Assembly: GCA_932294295.1 (NCBI GenBank)
Contig: OW028573.1
Location: 15,210,155-15,274,154 of the forward strand
From: Alitta virens
Lineage: Eukaryota; Annelida; Polychaeta; Phyllodocida; Nereididae
Direction: 5' to 3'
DNA length: 64,000 nucleotides
In this document: in pieces, positions 23,146 to 38,100 of the stretch
How the letters are laid out: each line of letters starts with the position of its first letter
Position numbering within the stretch: position 1 is the first letter of the stretch
The notes under the pieces: model-generated
The model's database searches: none
Told to the model about the DNA's origin: nothing
The model's input: only the letters and a program-made list of their open reading frames with translations
Made by a program: the position numbers and the translations under genes

Positions 23146-26100
23146 CTGCAACAAAGGAAGAAGGATAAATTTAGATCTATATTCTGCACAAACATGATCA
23201 ATGATCATCATGTATTTATACAGCAGACTGCAAAATGTCAGTATTATATGGTGGTAGCCAAATTATCATAAGGCACAGAAACGCACAATATTTCTTCATA
23301 AGGCACAAAAAAGCGCACTATTTCTTCATAAGGTACAGAAACGCACACTATTTCTTCATAAGGCACAGAAACGTACACTATTTCTTCATTTGTTCTTCAC
23401 TGCTTTTGCATAATTGTAACTTGTGAAACTGTTGGGGGTTTTTTTATGTTCTCGAGCATATATGTGTTTATGATTCATTCTAATATTGTTTTACAATAAA
23501 ACCCTGAGATAATTTTAAAGAGTTAGCATTGGTTACACCCTTTTCACGTGGCAGCCATGTTGGCATTTTTGCCTCATTGACCTCTCTTTGCACTCAGATA
23601 TTGTGACATCAGTAGACAATGACCATAGTGAGGTCACAGAGTGCAAGAACAATGGAAGTAATGATGTCGTGATATATTACATAATCAAAAGGAGGTCAAT
23701 GAGGAAAAAATACCAAGATGGCTGCAGTGTGAAAAGGGTGTTCAAGACAGCCAAGACAAAGTGGGTGGTTAGACCCTTGATGTCAGACACCGAAGCTTTA
23801 AACCATTATTGTTACCAAACTCGGTAACTTATTCACCTTATATTTCATACGAAGCTCATAGAGATCAGTTTCATCATCTTCTGACTTCATGAATTGTTCA
23901 TCATCAGTTTTCACATAGGATTCGTTGTCATCTGTAGTTAGCATATGTTCATTGTCTGTCCGCAAAAGTGAATCGCTTTCATCTCCTGGAATGTACCTGT
24001 GAAGGACAAAAGATGTTTTATTTTACATCGCCTAAATATTATCAAAGACAATTCGCATTGAAATAATTATCGTAGAACATCAGTATTTGCAATTTTGCAT
24101 TGATATGGTATTTATTTGCATAGATAGCATGGCAGTAATCCCATAAGTGCAAAAAGGTCAATGACGAAAATAAATGACATTTGCTTGTGGAAATGTCAAC
24201 GGCAACCTTCAAATGTGCAATGATTTGGCTTGGGTTGTATAACGTGTTGTAACCAAGAATAACATAACAATTAACATAAATAATTAAGGCCTATTTATAA
24301 CAAGTGTCTTGGACAAAATCTTACTTATTCGTATCTTCAAGACACTGTCAATTTCTCATGCAGTTCATTTGCTACATCACATAACTTGCTGGGGAGGGGG
24401 GGGGGGGGGGAGTGTGGTTGCACTCTGGAGCTTACATACAGAACGTAAGACAAATTAGAATGCCCTTGAGAGTGGTGAAATGGCTGTGTTATTTTCGCCA
24501 CGCCTCTTCACAGTTTCTGTGGCCGCTGCCTTCAGACTGTTGGGGCGTGGGCGTTCTAGCTGCGGTCTCTGTGTATGTTATTGCAGTGACGCAACCCCGC
24601 TGTTTCTATACCTTTTGAAGTCATATGTCAAAGCCTTGCAGAGGCAGAAACGAGCACAGATTGACTGCAGTCTTCCCTGCATATGCTTCGTCACGTTCAT
24701 AACTTTGTAAATTGTTATAGGTCACAGGGTCTGTCACCGCTCTGTGATTATATGGAGAAACAGAGATTAAAGGACTGAAAAATGTTGCTTTGTAGAAAAT
24801 GAGATTGTTTGCTTGCAGTGTGGGAGATATTCTGTGAGAAAAATGCAGCAAATATTTGGCTCGATTTTATACTGGGCACCTCTGTTAAACATGGGTGTCT
24901 GAGAGGTCTATGCGGTTTGTGGGAAGTTCATTAATGACATCCAATCAGATGTAGGAGGATTGTTAATTGAACGTTGTTCATCAAGGTTCTACGTGACTTC
25001 AATTGTAACTAATGTATTATATAAGTATTCCATGCTTGGTATGTATATATATGACCGAAAAAATATATGGTAACCAGTTTTAAATGTTGCAAGCAGGTGG
25101 TTTCGCCGTGAAGACCAAATTAGACCTAAATTTCAGGGTCACTTCTACACAGGAGTACCTTAAAATAAGTTACTTCTTGTAAATGTATTCATGTAGTCCT
25201 GCCCAGCAGGCACACACACCTGTGTTATACGTGCAGGTCTTGAGGAGCTACTTGCAATTATCTGTTAAACATGTTGAATATGCAACATCACTTCCACGTG
25301 GGTTTTACCACTAAACATCCACATGAAAAAAATGGCGCAAATTGCCCTTAAGTGACAAATTATCCACCAAATTTCTACCAGGATATGTCCACCATATCCA
25401 TCAAATCTACACCGAATCTACACGTGGAATCCACCTGGCATGTCCACTGGGTATATCACTTGAAAGTAAGGAGACTTACTGTTCGTTGTCTGAGCTGTGC
25501 CTTGTGGAACTGCAGGCTCTGAGTTGGGCGATGAAGTCACTCTCCTGCTGCAACCGAATCTGCATCTCTTCCCTCCAGGCATTCAATTCATCAATCGTGG
25601 CCTCATCTTCCCTTTCAGAATCTGCAGCAGCAGCAATATCAGGTCATTCACAATGTGAGAGATTCTAAGTGCCCCTTCTACAACCCTCCTCACGTTTTTC
25701 TGCCCCCCAGAGATTTAATCTGCCCCCAGTCATACAATCTTTATTGAGGAAGGAACACGATTTCTACGTTGTCCAGTGATCTAATAAACTGCCACCCTTT
25801 TTTTGTAAATGATGTATTACCGATAATGTCCAATGGAATGCTAAGCAAATTTCATACCAAGGTGATTGAAATTTTGAATTCTGGTGCAATCTAGAAAATG
25901 CGTTTTAAATTCACTGAACGACAGATTAATAATATTTCGGTTCGCTGTGCACTTAATAATACTATAAGAAGATGTAACCTAAAGAATAAGACAATTCCTG
26001 GACATCCACTAAGTATATGACCACATCGCTGTTTTTCTAATGATAAATTATGATAAATGATAAATTATCCATGTATATCATCTACATCCCTTTATTTATT

Positions 26101-29100
26101 CAATGATCAAGTTACCATGTACATTAAGTGTCGTTATTCCCAAATATTACTTAGCATGACATTATGACCAGGAGAATCTTGATCAAGCCAATGGTAATTT
26201 CGTTTTGACTTAATCATGAGTATATAATAGAGACATATAGTATTTTTGGTAGGGTGGGGACCTTTAGGAGCTCACCAGATCAGGTTGTTTGCTAACACTG
26301 ACCCCAGAGGACCTTGCATCTTGCCAGATTTAGTCCTTGTGACCTGACACGAGGACCTGATGACCCTCAAGGGTGTCATTTCTGCCCTGGTCATTCTGTC
26401 ATGGTCATTCTTCCTTGGTCTAACAATAGAATTCTTGCTAAGGGACTGCATGGCATTCAGACGTTGTAATATTGGAGCTATATGGTCTTTGTCATCATTA
26501 TATTGTGTATGTATACTGTGCCCCCTCTTTCCTCTGGTTCTTCACCCAAAATTTAACATTTCTCCTCCTAACCATTGTTTTCCTTTCTCCCCTTCGGTTT
26601 CTCCTCTTTCCCCCACTATTTTCTCTTCCTTCCCTACTCTGTCTCTTCCTTACTCCGCTATTTTCTCCTCCTTCTGTACTGTTTCTCCTCCTTCCCCAAC
26701 TATTTTCTCCACCTTCCAAACTTTTTTCTCCACCTTCCCTGCAGGTTCCTCACCAACTATTACTTCTCAATGTATATTCTTTTATGTTTTTATGCTTATG
26801 AAAATGACGGTTTTTGAACCTAAACTGTAATTACTTCTACTGTGCATCAGTCGAAATTGTAAATATTTGGTCCGTGTTATGAATTAATATGTACGCCATT
26901 ACAATATTATGCAAATTTACAAAGACAGAAACGTTAGGCCTAAACAATCTCTTATGTAATCTTCACTATAATATATTCTCATCAGCTCATATGTTCATAT
27001 TCATAACTTGATAGACACACAAGATGATTGTACAGATACTCAAAATACCAATATGTTTAATAATCCCCATCACAAAGAACGTAAAGGTAATCTGAAATCT
27101 AAGATTTAAAAATCTCACTCAAGATGTTTTGAGTCATTTTGAAATTGCACAAGAACGGTTGTAATGGCTTTAGAAGATTACTTTTCTTGTTTCAAGCAAA
27201 GATCATGGTCTTTGTGAAATGGATACTTTTGAGAATGAAGCTTTTCTGGTTTAAAACACGAAACAAAAGAGACGTTTCAATGATTTTGTTTCTTGTTGTA
27301 TGTGTAATTGTTTTCTTCAAAACTGTTCTAAATGCATCTGCAGTGCTATACAGAGATAACGAAACCCTTATGTTCTGACAAATGGACCCAACGATAAATT
27401 TAGATTTACAACGGACTGTTAAATAATTAGGTAATTCATTTATATTTTAAAAAGAGGAGTGGTCGTTTGGAACTTAATCGCAGAAGTGGACACGAATCTA
27501 CACTATGATAACTTCGGTTGCCATGAAAACTTGTCATTGTTTTTAAACTGAATTTACAAATTTCCCATTACATTGTCATTCTTGGATGGCAGCTGAGACC
27601 TTTGGGAACTGTGTAATACAAACACTTCACAATCTGACCAGGCCCTTTAAAAATGTTATGGTGATCTGCTTTCTTGACCTTTAGTGTTTATAACACAAAC
27701 AAGTCTACTGACCTGTATGCCTATATCTGGGAAAAACATCACAGTCATCCTCCTCCTCACTGCTTCCAGAGGCTTCTGCAAAGAGTAAATGCAATTTGGA
27801 GAACATGGACTAAACACAACTGACAAGGCTTTCTCATCAGGCTGTGGGGTCCTTGCCTGGATGCATGATCAATAAAGAGCCATAAAATGATTAAGGGCCT
27901 TGGCAGTTCATGACACTGACATGGACCCCATTGCTCCTATCATGGAATTTTATGGTGGATAATATATTGCTCTTAACGAAGGGTCATCAGCTGGTCACTC
28001 AGTGGGCAGTGAGAATTGGTATTGGATTCAATTAGGATAACTAATGCGGCTGATTGCCAGAGCTGGACCAGCTGACAAAGAGAGAGATGACCATCACTTA
28101 CCACTCCATTGAATGGTCAAGATATCATGGCATGAATGGTTAAGTAATTTATAAGAAGAAGCTGAATAAGGCAGGTCAAATGGACCTTTTTTTGTAGTAA
28201 ACGGTTTCTTCTAACCAAAGAAACAATGTGGCACCAGGACCCCAATTGTCATGCATAACATTGTAAAGCTACCAGTTAAGAACCTGTCAGGGGAGGAATA
28301 GAATGACCAACCTGAATTTAATTCCTTGACCAAAGAGGACATAGCATTGGTGACCGAGTCCGCTGCGACCAAGAGGTCATTTCGTAAACTTCGGACACTG
28401 CTGGCCATGCTTGATGCAGTGGTCCCAAAAGCCTGACGGACGTCATTCATGCCCACTAAAGTGTCTCCAGCAGTGGCGGTTGTAGACCCAGGACCCCGAC
28501 TGCCAGGTCCGGGCGGAGAGTGGGCACTTCGGGACTGCGGACTGCTGTTCGGGGTGGACCGTGGTGAACCATGGGTCTGAAATATTTAAAAATAATTTCA
28601 CTGGTTTTTGTATGCAAATTGTACAAAGATACACTGACATTATCTCAGAAGGTGCATCGAAGTTATATACTGTATAAGAGGAATAAATCACACAGAAAGA
28701 GCATGGCTGATTTATGGAGATACTCCACAATTACAATGTACACAGCGAATTAATGACATTTTATGTGCAACAGTATATGCAAGAATGCAAAACAGCACAC
28801 TAAATATATAATTATATATTTATACTTCATAACTTTCACCAGCCAACAGTTTTTCATATCAGTACCTCCTAACCAAATTAACATCAGACTCAGTCTGGTA
28901 TATAGCACCAAGACTTATGTTCTTGTACAGCGAGCATTTGTCTCCCTCTTGAACTCTATCAGATATACTATAAGTCTCTTGTGGGTGATTTATTCTCCAG
29001 GCGTCTTGTGCAAGCAATGATATACGATACAAACACTGCTTTACATACTAATTTGCTTTTGTTGCAGGACTGATATACACTGTTGCAATGTCTAATTTGC

Positions 29101-32100
29101 TAGTGGCAGTCCCTGATGAGTACTTTATGGACTAAGAGAACATAAATGGTGAGTAAAGATCTCTCAAAGTACCTGTTCATTAGCAACTAACTCCCATTGT
29201 TTTGGATGACATATGGCAACTCAAAATGGGCCCCGAAGACTAATAAAATCAAAGCACCAGCGCTGACTGGACTGACAGAGAGCTATAGAGGGTCCCTGAG
29301 GTACCCCACCCTCTTACAGGCAACAAGAAAACCCCATAGTGGAAAGTGCTAGTGATTAAGTGAGCCTGGAGTCTGCCAAGAAAAAATAGTACCAGCAGAT
29401 ATAAGCCTCGAGTCATAACTCATACCATGGACTGTATTTTCTCTATATTTTGCCTTTATTTTTTCCTGTACTTCTCTTTTATATCTCTGCCATACACACT
29501 GACAAGGAAACAGGTCCTGTCCAATATAGGAAACCAGTCTTGGCCCAGTTGCTGGACTGTGTAAGATGGCAGAAGGGGTGTGAATAATTGATATCCTAGT
29601 AGACCACGTATACCTCCTAACAGCCAGTTCTTTCTACACCATATATGCGGTATTTTAACCACCTCTACTTTGTAAGGGTACACTGTTTTCTAAGAGTAGC
29701 TCATGGCTTTTAACTGGATTCAACTCACAGTTTATACCCACTAAGGTACTCTTCTCTTATATCAAGTCGTGTTAGGTTATTCCAAACTCCAATTTGTGTC
29801 TTTTTGCATCAACAGCAGCAAATATCTTTGTGTTCCAATAAGATATAATCTCTTTTCATATAATATACTAAACAGCAGCATTTCTAGAGTAATGTAAGAA
29901 ATTACCCAGCTATTTTCCTTTTCCCTTTTTTTTTTTTTACTGAATTTACAATGGAGGCCACCTACATAGAGAATTATGCATGGATTTTCAAGTTCATTGC
30001 ATAATAAATCACTCGGCATTGCATCTTGACAGATCCCAACTTTTAAATGATTCATGCTTCATTTAATTAAACACAACGGTTTGTTTGTCAGCCACAATGG
30101 CTTCGCTGGATATGACACACTCGTTGAGATTAAAATGATTTGCTGCTTTCACCCCCTGAATGGGTAAATGTGGACTGACAAAAACCACTACAACAGCATT
30201 TTCAGGCCTTATTGGAACAATTAGTAACATGCATTCATATATTACTTTATGTCTCTTTTGCAGTGATGGTCAAATACGAGGATGATATGATACACATTTT
30301 TGTGTTTGGTAACAAGATTAATGCCATTTTGCTTTGTGTTCCACAGAATGTTATAAAGACCATCCCAGGTTTATGAATCACTGGGTCTTAATAGCGATTT
30401 GAACAAGTGGTTCTTGTTGGTCTAAGCTCAATGGTCTTATTGGCGAGGTACTCACTTTGATTGGTTAACACCATGCAGATCTATGCGGCTTTAGCTTGTT
30501 AAATTGCTGTATTATATATAAAACTTGTATTTATTTTGCCAAAACTAACAGCTCTCTGATTTCCCATTTTGATTGGTTAACACAATGGAAATCTACGTGT
30601 GGCTTTATGTTGTTAAATTGCTGTATTATTTTTTTTTATAAAACTTGTATTTATTTTGCCAAAACTAACAGCTCTCTGATTTCCAGAAAGTTAATTTCTA
30701 AAGTAACCTTTTACGTCAAAAGTCGAAGAAACACAGAGATGAATAAGTAGAAAGAGGGTTCATCACTTTCTTGCAAATCAAATGTCCCAAAACTATTTCT
30801 TTTTAGGTTTCAAAACGAACGACCACACCTAGTTCTGGTCTCTGATTTTGATGAGGTTTGTTCGTGTCAGGAAAACGTTTAAATTGATGTTGTGGACGAC
30901 CTACATGTATTTGTTAGAGAAGTTTAGGAATGTAAATGGGTGGGGCCTCAAACTTAAAGTTGGAAATAAAGTCAAGAATCCATCGCCCTATTTGGGTTAA
31001 AGACAGATATTTTACGATGGAATATTTCATAACATGGGTGTTTTCACAAAACACCAGAGTTCGTTTTATGATATATAATAAGCTAGACATAAACTCAGTT
31101 TTGTTTAAAGTTGCAAAAGACATTCAATTAAAAACCTGATTTGTTTGCCAATTAAACGTGAGATGTTGTTTCTAAAAAAGCAATTGAAACGTAAGATTTC
31201 CATTATAAGGGCAACGATGTCTCATAAGTCTTCCATGGATGTGTTGCTTTTGATTACAAGCAAAACCAAATGAATTTCATTGGTTTTGCATAAAGATGCA
31301 TGTCAGACACTAAAGATTTAATAATAATGCATTACAAAAAAGCACTATCAAGTTATGCATCGAACATGCAAAAAAAAAAAAAAAAAAAGACTCGGAAGTT
31401 TTCGAGGGAATTTCACTGAGTGCTGCTCTAAGCTACTTTAGGATAGCACAACACACAGATGATGCACACAACAGCTAAAGAGATCAAGCTGTCATTGGAT
31501 GCATTACACCAGGAAACTTAAGATTAATGAAAATTCTTTCCTTGGTGATATATTATGGTGGGCATAAAGCAAGTACACTTTGGCAGATTGCAGCTTCTTG
31601 CACATCGTGAAAATCTCTACACTGTAGTTACTGAAATTCAAATTATGATGGTGCTAATAATAATACGAGTTGCTGGAAGGGTTTCAAGTCAATCACTTAC
31701 TGCATAGTGCATTTGCATGAACCAGGACACTCAGCAACCACAAATAATGAACCTGGATGAATATAGAATGCCATTTTATCTTGCTTTTGATAAGTGATAA
31801 CTCAAAATAAAAAATAATAATACATACACAACACCAAAGTAATGCCTAAAAACGACAAAAAAATTGAAAAGAATCAAGAAAAAGTAGAGCATAGTGACCT
31901 TGCTGACCTTGAGCAGTTTCATAAGGGCCTCCAACTGGACCATCAGCTCCCTCCTGCTCTCCTGAAGAGCTGACATCCTTGTCTCCAATTCATCCCTTCT
32001 CTGCCTCAGCAGTCGGAGTTCTGCCAGCAGGGTTGGGTTCCTCTGTGATGATTCTGCAGTGGTCTTTGTGGCCTCCTGTTCTATCCTCAGCCTCTGTATT

Positions 32101-35100
32101 TCTCGTAATATTTCTCTGGAAAAGGATAGACAGTAAGGCATCAAAATACAGGTTGGTGCATATTATTGTCAGGTTGACATTTGTACTAGGTTTCACCGTT
32201 TTGCTAACAGTATATGTGACCCTCGTATTTCACAATAATTACAGATTAATAATTTTTCCATGGATATACTAAGAGTCTGTTGACATACCAACCAAATTTA
32301 TGCTTTTATTCTGTTATTAAACTGCTAATTTCAGAATGGTAAGGCCAGGAATCTACCTCATTCTCACTCATTACAGCATTGAGTTCGTTTTACTTTCCAG
32401 TTAAGCACAATGACAAATGTATTACAAAACCGTGGAATTGATTTGTGAAATCCTGTGTGCAATTCAAAAATACTTAACAAAGGAAAATTTCCATTTCATT
32501 TTCTTCGAAATCTGTTTTTTCTGCCATTAAAGGAAACTATAAGAAACAACCCGATCGTAGATAACCTTCTTTTTTTTTTCTTTAAGAAAACACTGTTGTG
32601 TGATTCTCAGAGTTATGATATTGTAAAACTTTCTCATTGATAACACCTTTGGTTTTGATACTTGGTATTAAACTGCTGGTCGTGATGGGAGTGCACATAA
32701 TCTAAACTGCTCCTTTTTCCAAAATCTGATTAAGACCCTGACTCCATTAAAGTATCAGATTTACGCATGGCAGTCAGAATTGTGATCATTTGAAACCTAA
32801 ACCACATTCGAGTAATCTAATGAATCTAGAATGGCTGGCATGTTTAATTCCCTTTGGCATTAATGTATTATACATCATAGTCTGTCAGACTAGACCATTT
32901 CAGTCGGACTTTTCCATGCACAATCAATCAGTCTAAAACTGAGGGAAATAGGGGGAAAAAACTGACTCAATATCAGCACCTGATAAAAGTGTTTGTTGAA
33001 TGGCGAGTTCAGAGCAAATCTATTGACTCAACTGCAGTGAAGTGACTGCATTACACTTCAATTCCTGCAGTGGGAATTCTATCATAATTGAAATAACAGG
33101 CTGGGCTAATTCAATCGCTGGGTCACATCTAGCAATGGAAAGCGAGCAAATGAATGCTCTGGCAATCTATGGTAAAAGACCAGAGTCAGGATCAGAATTT
33201 AGATTAAAAACTAACCCGTGCTCAGTAGAAGTTATTTCAAAACTTTGAAACTCGGCGACAATTTGAATTGGCGAAAAGTTACATCTCTATAATTGTTGCT
33301 GGGTAAAGGCAATGATTACAATTTGCATTCTACTAGGTCTGAGACTTACAGATCCTGCAGACGAAGAATGTTTGAAATAAAACGTTAGTTTAACCTGGTT
33401 TAAACTACTTTTATAATAACACCATACTATAAAACCATTCATTATCAATTAACAAAAGAAGAGACTATCCTTCATTTTTGTGCATATTGACCAATATTTT
33501 TCTTTTGTAAGTTTTATAGATTAATACACGACTTAATATTACTGGACTAAGAAAATTGATGGTCACATCATGGTTTTGTTGCCCGTTAACATTGTTTAAA
33601 TACCCATCAATTGTGTCATATAGTTATTGCTTGTGTAAATTGCCCAGGTCCCAGTCATATTGAATTCCTCAGAGGATACATTGGTCACAGAGATAAGCTG
33701 GGACTCAGCATACTCCTTGAGGCAATCCATTATCCGAGTGGCCACTTCAGACGTTCGCTCTTGTTGGAGACAAAGGTCACCCGTGTTAAGCCGTTCTTTC
33801 ATTCAGGTGAACTTTACAGGTAACAGATCCTCTGGGAACATAAAGAACTTAACAAAAAAACATGGCCAATATGGTGTCTGATAAAACTAGCATATGACAT
33901 CATAAGAATGTAGGAAAACATGCTCCTCATATTAATCAAATGCTTTTATTTGATTTTGTAGGCACTGAATTAGAATTTGTGAAATTCCAGGCCCGTAAGC
34001 CCACATAATTTATGATTAGAGAACACTATATTACATCAGTTCTTTCTCCTGTTGAAGAGGACAGTTCATTCATCACATAGACCCATTCAGACGACTAAAT
34101 AACATCAGCAAGCCTATTGTTTGCATCAACAATTAAAGTCAATTACTATCAAGACCATTGATAATTTTATCATTAAGACAATAGTTATGTGAAACTGTTT
34201 TCGTCACAACACTGAAGCATCTATGGCGTGTAGGTCAGGCACGAACAGACAAAAATTCAACTGAACAATCCTGTCACAAGCTTGGATTTGTGACATCAGA
34301 ATATATACATGATAATAACATTTCTGGTCATGAAGAAGAGAATCTGTCTGTATTTCCCTTTTTATGCCCGAGCTGTGGATAAATCACGTGGATGAATAAC
34401 ACAAACTGCACTCTTCAATAGAACAAAGAACTGAATGCGTCATATGTCTCGCATATATCACATTATTGTGTTGTGTGTTCATTCTACAAAACAAAATCGG
34501 ATGAGAAACTCATGTGATATTATAGTGAGCATCCATAATCACAAGTTACTTCAGTGGTCTCTAATGTTGTGACTTAATCTAAGAGGAGGCTCTGGAGTTT
34601 TCTGTCCCAACTTCAGACTGTTAGCCTTGACCAACAGTGAACAGGAAACCAACACTGCGTTCAATACAGCACATATACATTTCATCCACACAGTGCAAGC
34701 TGGATAGATTGGTGTGGAAACATTGGCTGCACTGCCTGCAGCAGGAGCAGGAGCAGTACTGAAGGCACATCTGAGAGAGCATACTTTCTGCTCACCTAGA
34801 ATTTGTAAGCCAGACATGGAGATGTCAGGTAGGGGCAGGAGCTGTGGGCCCAGATTGCCACATTGATCTGCCCTATTAAACCTAGCCAACAGGAAGGTAG
34901 CCAATGGCTCGGACTAAGACTGTCAAGCTGGATGCCAATCACTTTTGATGACTAGCATAACATCAACCTCCCCAGCATTTCTCATTTATACCATTCTAGC
35001 AATCAGTGGCCCCGTCAACCACACACCCATCTGGCCTCCTTTGTAATTCTAGACACAGCTCCCCGCTAGATGGCATATCATAAAGAATTGGATGGAGGAA

Positions 35101-38100
35101 AATGTGCATATCATCTCGTTTGCCTGTCACTGAGATGTGAATGTTTTACTCCAGGCAATACTGCCCGCTTTTACTGCATAATAGGATACGGAACAAGGTA
35201 TACGCTGTATTTATGAATAGCAAATATCATATATAATAATACTTTTATTTAAAACCTTTCCTATTCTCTTCTTTTTTCTCTTTGCTTACTTCCAAATCAT
35301 ACATTAGTTTCTGTTCTGTGCACAGAATGACATGACTAATAGTCTCGCCAAAAATCTTTACTATCAATGACCATTTTCACGTTGATTACAATCTAGACAG
35401 TGCATGACATTGTCAGACATAAGTCTTCCTCCTGGGGACATCATATTTCTCCTGATGGTACAAGATATATGCAATGTAATTGGCTTGTGATTTGAGGAAT
35501 GGCTCAATCTCATGATTGCTTTGTTGGTACAGATCCATTTCTTCTAGTAGCTCAGACCCAATTAACCCCAAAAAAGTAAGGAGTCAAGTGGTGTCTGGCC
35601 CCAGGAGCACTTAAGACATGAATCATGACATGTTTGTCCTCCATCTGGAACAGCCATAAACATGAACTGTTTTAGGTTTTTACTACCCACGGTCATCTCA
35701 GGTTGGGCAATGTGCATGGTCAACCAATATTGACAAAATCATGAAGACTTCCTCTCCGTGGCAGATCTACAAGCTCATGTTGCAGTGGAGAAATATGAGG
35801 AGCTTCCAGCTTACTGTTGGGTCATCCACCTACCTTTTAGCAACTGGCTCACTTTTGCCAACCATTACCATTACAAATGATGCAGGTGATGTAAACGATG
35901 AATGATGAGGATGGGGAGTATAGCACCTGCAGCATTAGCCCACCTCACATTGTTCTCTGTCACTGGTATTACTGCCTCTAGGGTTGGACCTCCACAAGTA
36001 CCTCACACACCACACCCCAGGGTTCTTGGCTGCCCTGGCCACTCAGACCAACGACACTGGCATTTGCAATATTGCACTTAGTGTACATGCACGATGGCAA
36101 TATGTCTACTGCTCAGCTGAACCTTCTCACAAAAGCAGCTTCTGCAGAAACCTATTTACGAAAGCTGTTTCAGAGTGTAGAACAAAGCTTCTAGGCAGTA
36201 TGAAATCGTGCTGTGAATTCAACTTATACATATTGTATTATTGAATATAGCTGTCAAAACCATAGCTTAGCTGGAGACGTGACATCTTTCACGAGACTCT
36301 GAAACAGTTTTTTGTCTCTTAAGCTGACTTGTTTCCATTAGAGCTGATATTCTGTGCACACGAATTATGATGAACACTTTATTAGTGGCAAATGATGTGG
36401 TTCATTCATGTGCAAGGCCATAATGCTTGTTATGGTGTATTCATTATTTTGAACACCCAATGCTAACAATGCATTAGGGGAATGAGTGTAATTACCATGG
36501 GAGCAAATTTGCACTTGACAATAAAGGAGTGTTTTTGCTGCCTCCACATTGCACCTAGAGCATTTTAACCTACTTTGGCAGCTTACGCATTGAGAGGAAG
36601 AAAGCCCTACCAGAGATGCAATCTGTTGCAAGCTGGATTCCCAGATAAAACCAGCATCAAAGTAGAGCCTGAAGAATGAGCTCAGCCATACACAATGTCT
36701 GTGTTGCCTCATCCCTGTGTAAAAGACTGCCATGGAAATGAATCAATGCATGATACCAAACAATGGATGCAAGCAATCTGACCCTCAAGCAAGTTGCCAT
36801 GATGGCTAGTTTTCATAATGGTCAGTTAGTCTTGATGTGGTCAACCACTTGTCACTATTTGATTATATGTCCAGCTGTTACGGGGGTACATGATTATGTA
36901 AACATTGTTTTAGTTACACATTTCTTACTTTAACTTTTATAAAGGATTATTTTGATGATGCAACCTGCAGTTTGTAATGTTGGGTGTGGCAAGTTAGGGA
37001 TAAAGGTACCAAACACTGGTTGTTTGCTTAATTGTGTGATTTGATGTATTAGGTGACGTAAATGGTCCATTCTGCAATTTATTACTGATTGACGATCATT
37101 GGCATATTGATCACAACATGGGTTGTAGATAAACTAGCACATTAGGAGGCCATCAGTGGCCCAGATTACACAACCTTGTGGCAAACCAACCAAAAATAGC
37201 AACACCCAACATGCAACAAGACCATAATGGGCTGTTCGTTTAGATGCATATTTCATGTTTGGTTGACCGAGCTAGGGCCATGCTATTTTCAAAAAGCCTT
37301 ATGCAAACACGAAGCAGCCCCACATGTTTGGCAATAACTTTTTCATCTTCATTTTAATGAGGCAGGTTGCAAATAGACTTGAAAGTTGAGACCTACTCTG
37401 CTGAGTCGTCAAGATCAAAGTGAAGCAATATTGCAGGAAGCCCATGCCCCCCCCCCCCCCCAAGAGTTCAAGTTCAAATCAAACGCAAAACACTTACCTA
37501 TTTTTGGCTTCCAGTTGAGCTATGAGTTCCCGTTGAGCTTTGTTGGAGTCCAGGCTGAAACTGAGTTCTGTGGGACTGCGAGCCTGTGAACAGCGACAAC
37601 AGAACATCATGAAAGAAAAAGTGTTGCTGCAGCTGACAGGAGCATCAAGATGGTCAGTGGACGTCTTCGGAAGTATCTTCCATCACAAACACTACATCAA
37701 CAGCATCAACAGCAGCAGCATCAGCGGCAAGCGGTGCACATCTAAGTCACTACAGGTGCAGCTTTTACTAGAGCTGGCTCCTAACTACATACCCATCCTG
37801 AGCCTTTAGAGTGTCTTGTGTAAACCCTAGAAGCAGCAGCAACAGCAGAAGCAGCATTCAAAGATGCTGAGTGTGATGATGCGGAATTCACAACGCGTCT
37901 CTCCATCCTGCTAACCATCCCATGTGTGTAGCGTCACTGCTGCGGCTGCTTGTTTAGGTGATGCAGCGCCCTCGTGATGCTAGCTTGGTGCTGTGGCTCT
38001 GGTGGTGGCCAACCTCACCAGCTAGTGATGCTGTCCCGAATCAAGTCAGCCAGGATAATAGGTGGTCTCCAGAGCTCCGCGCATATGGTTGCTTAGCAGT

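Noticed and set aside
23268..23387. CRISPR array
   Set aside because: The units are directly adjacent with no spacers, in an animal intron.
26360..26830. 156-codon plus-strand ORF
   Set aside because: The frame is open only because it runs through a pyrimidine-rich minisatellite, giving a Ser/Phe/Pro-rich artefact.
36365..36733. 122-codon minus-strand ORF
   Set aside because: Cys- and Ser-containing but without a spaced zinc-binding pattern. It is not the ZZ domain, and it lies on the wrong side of the post-ZZ exon.
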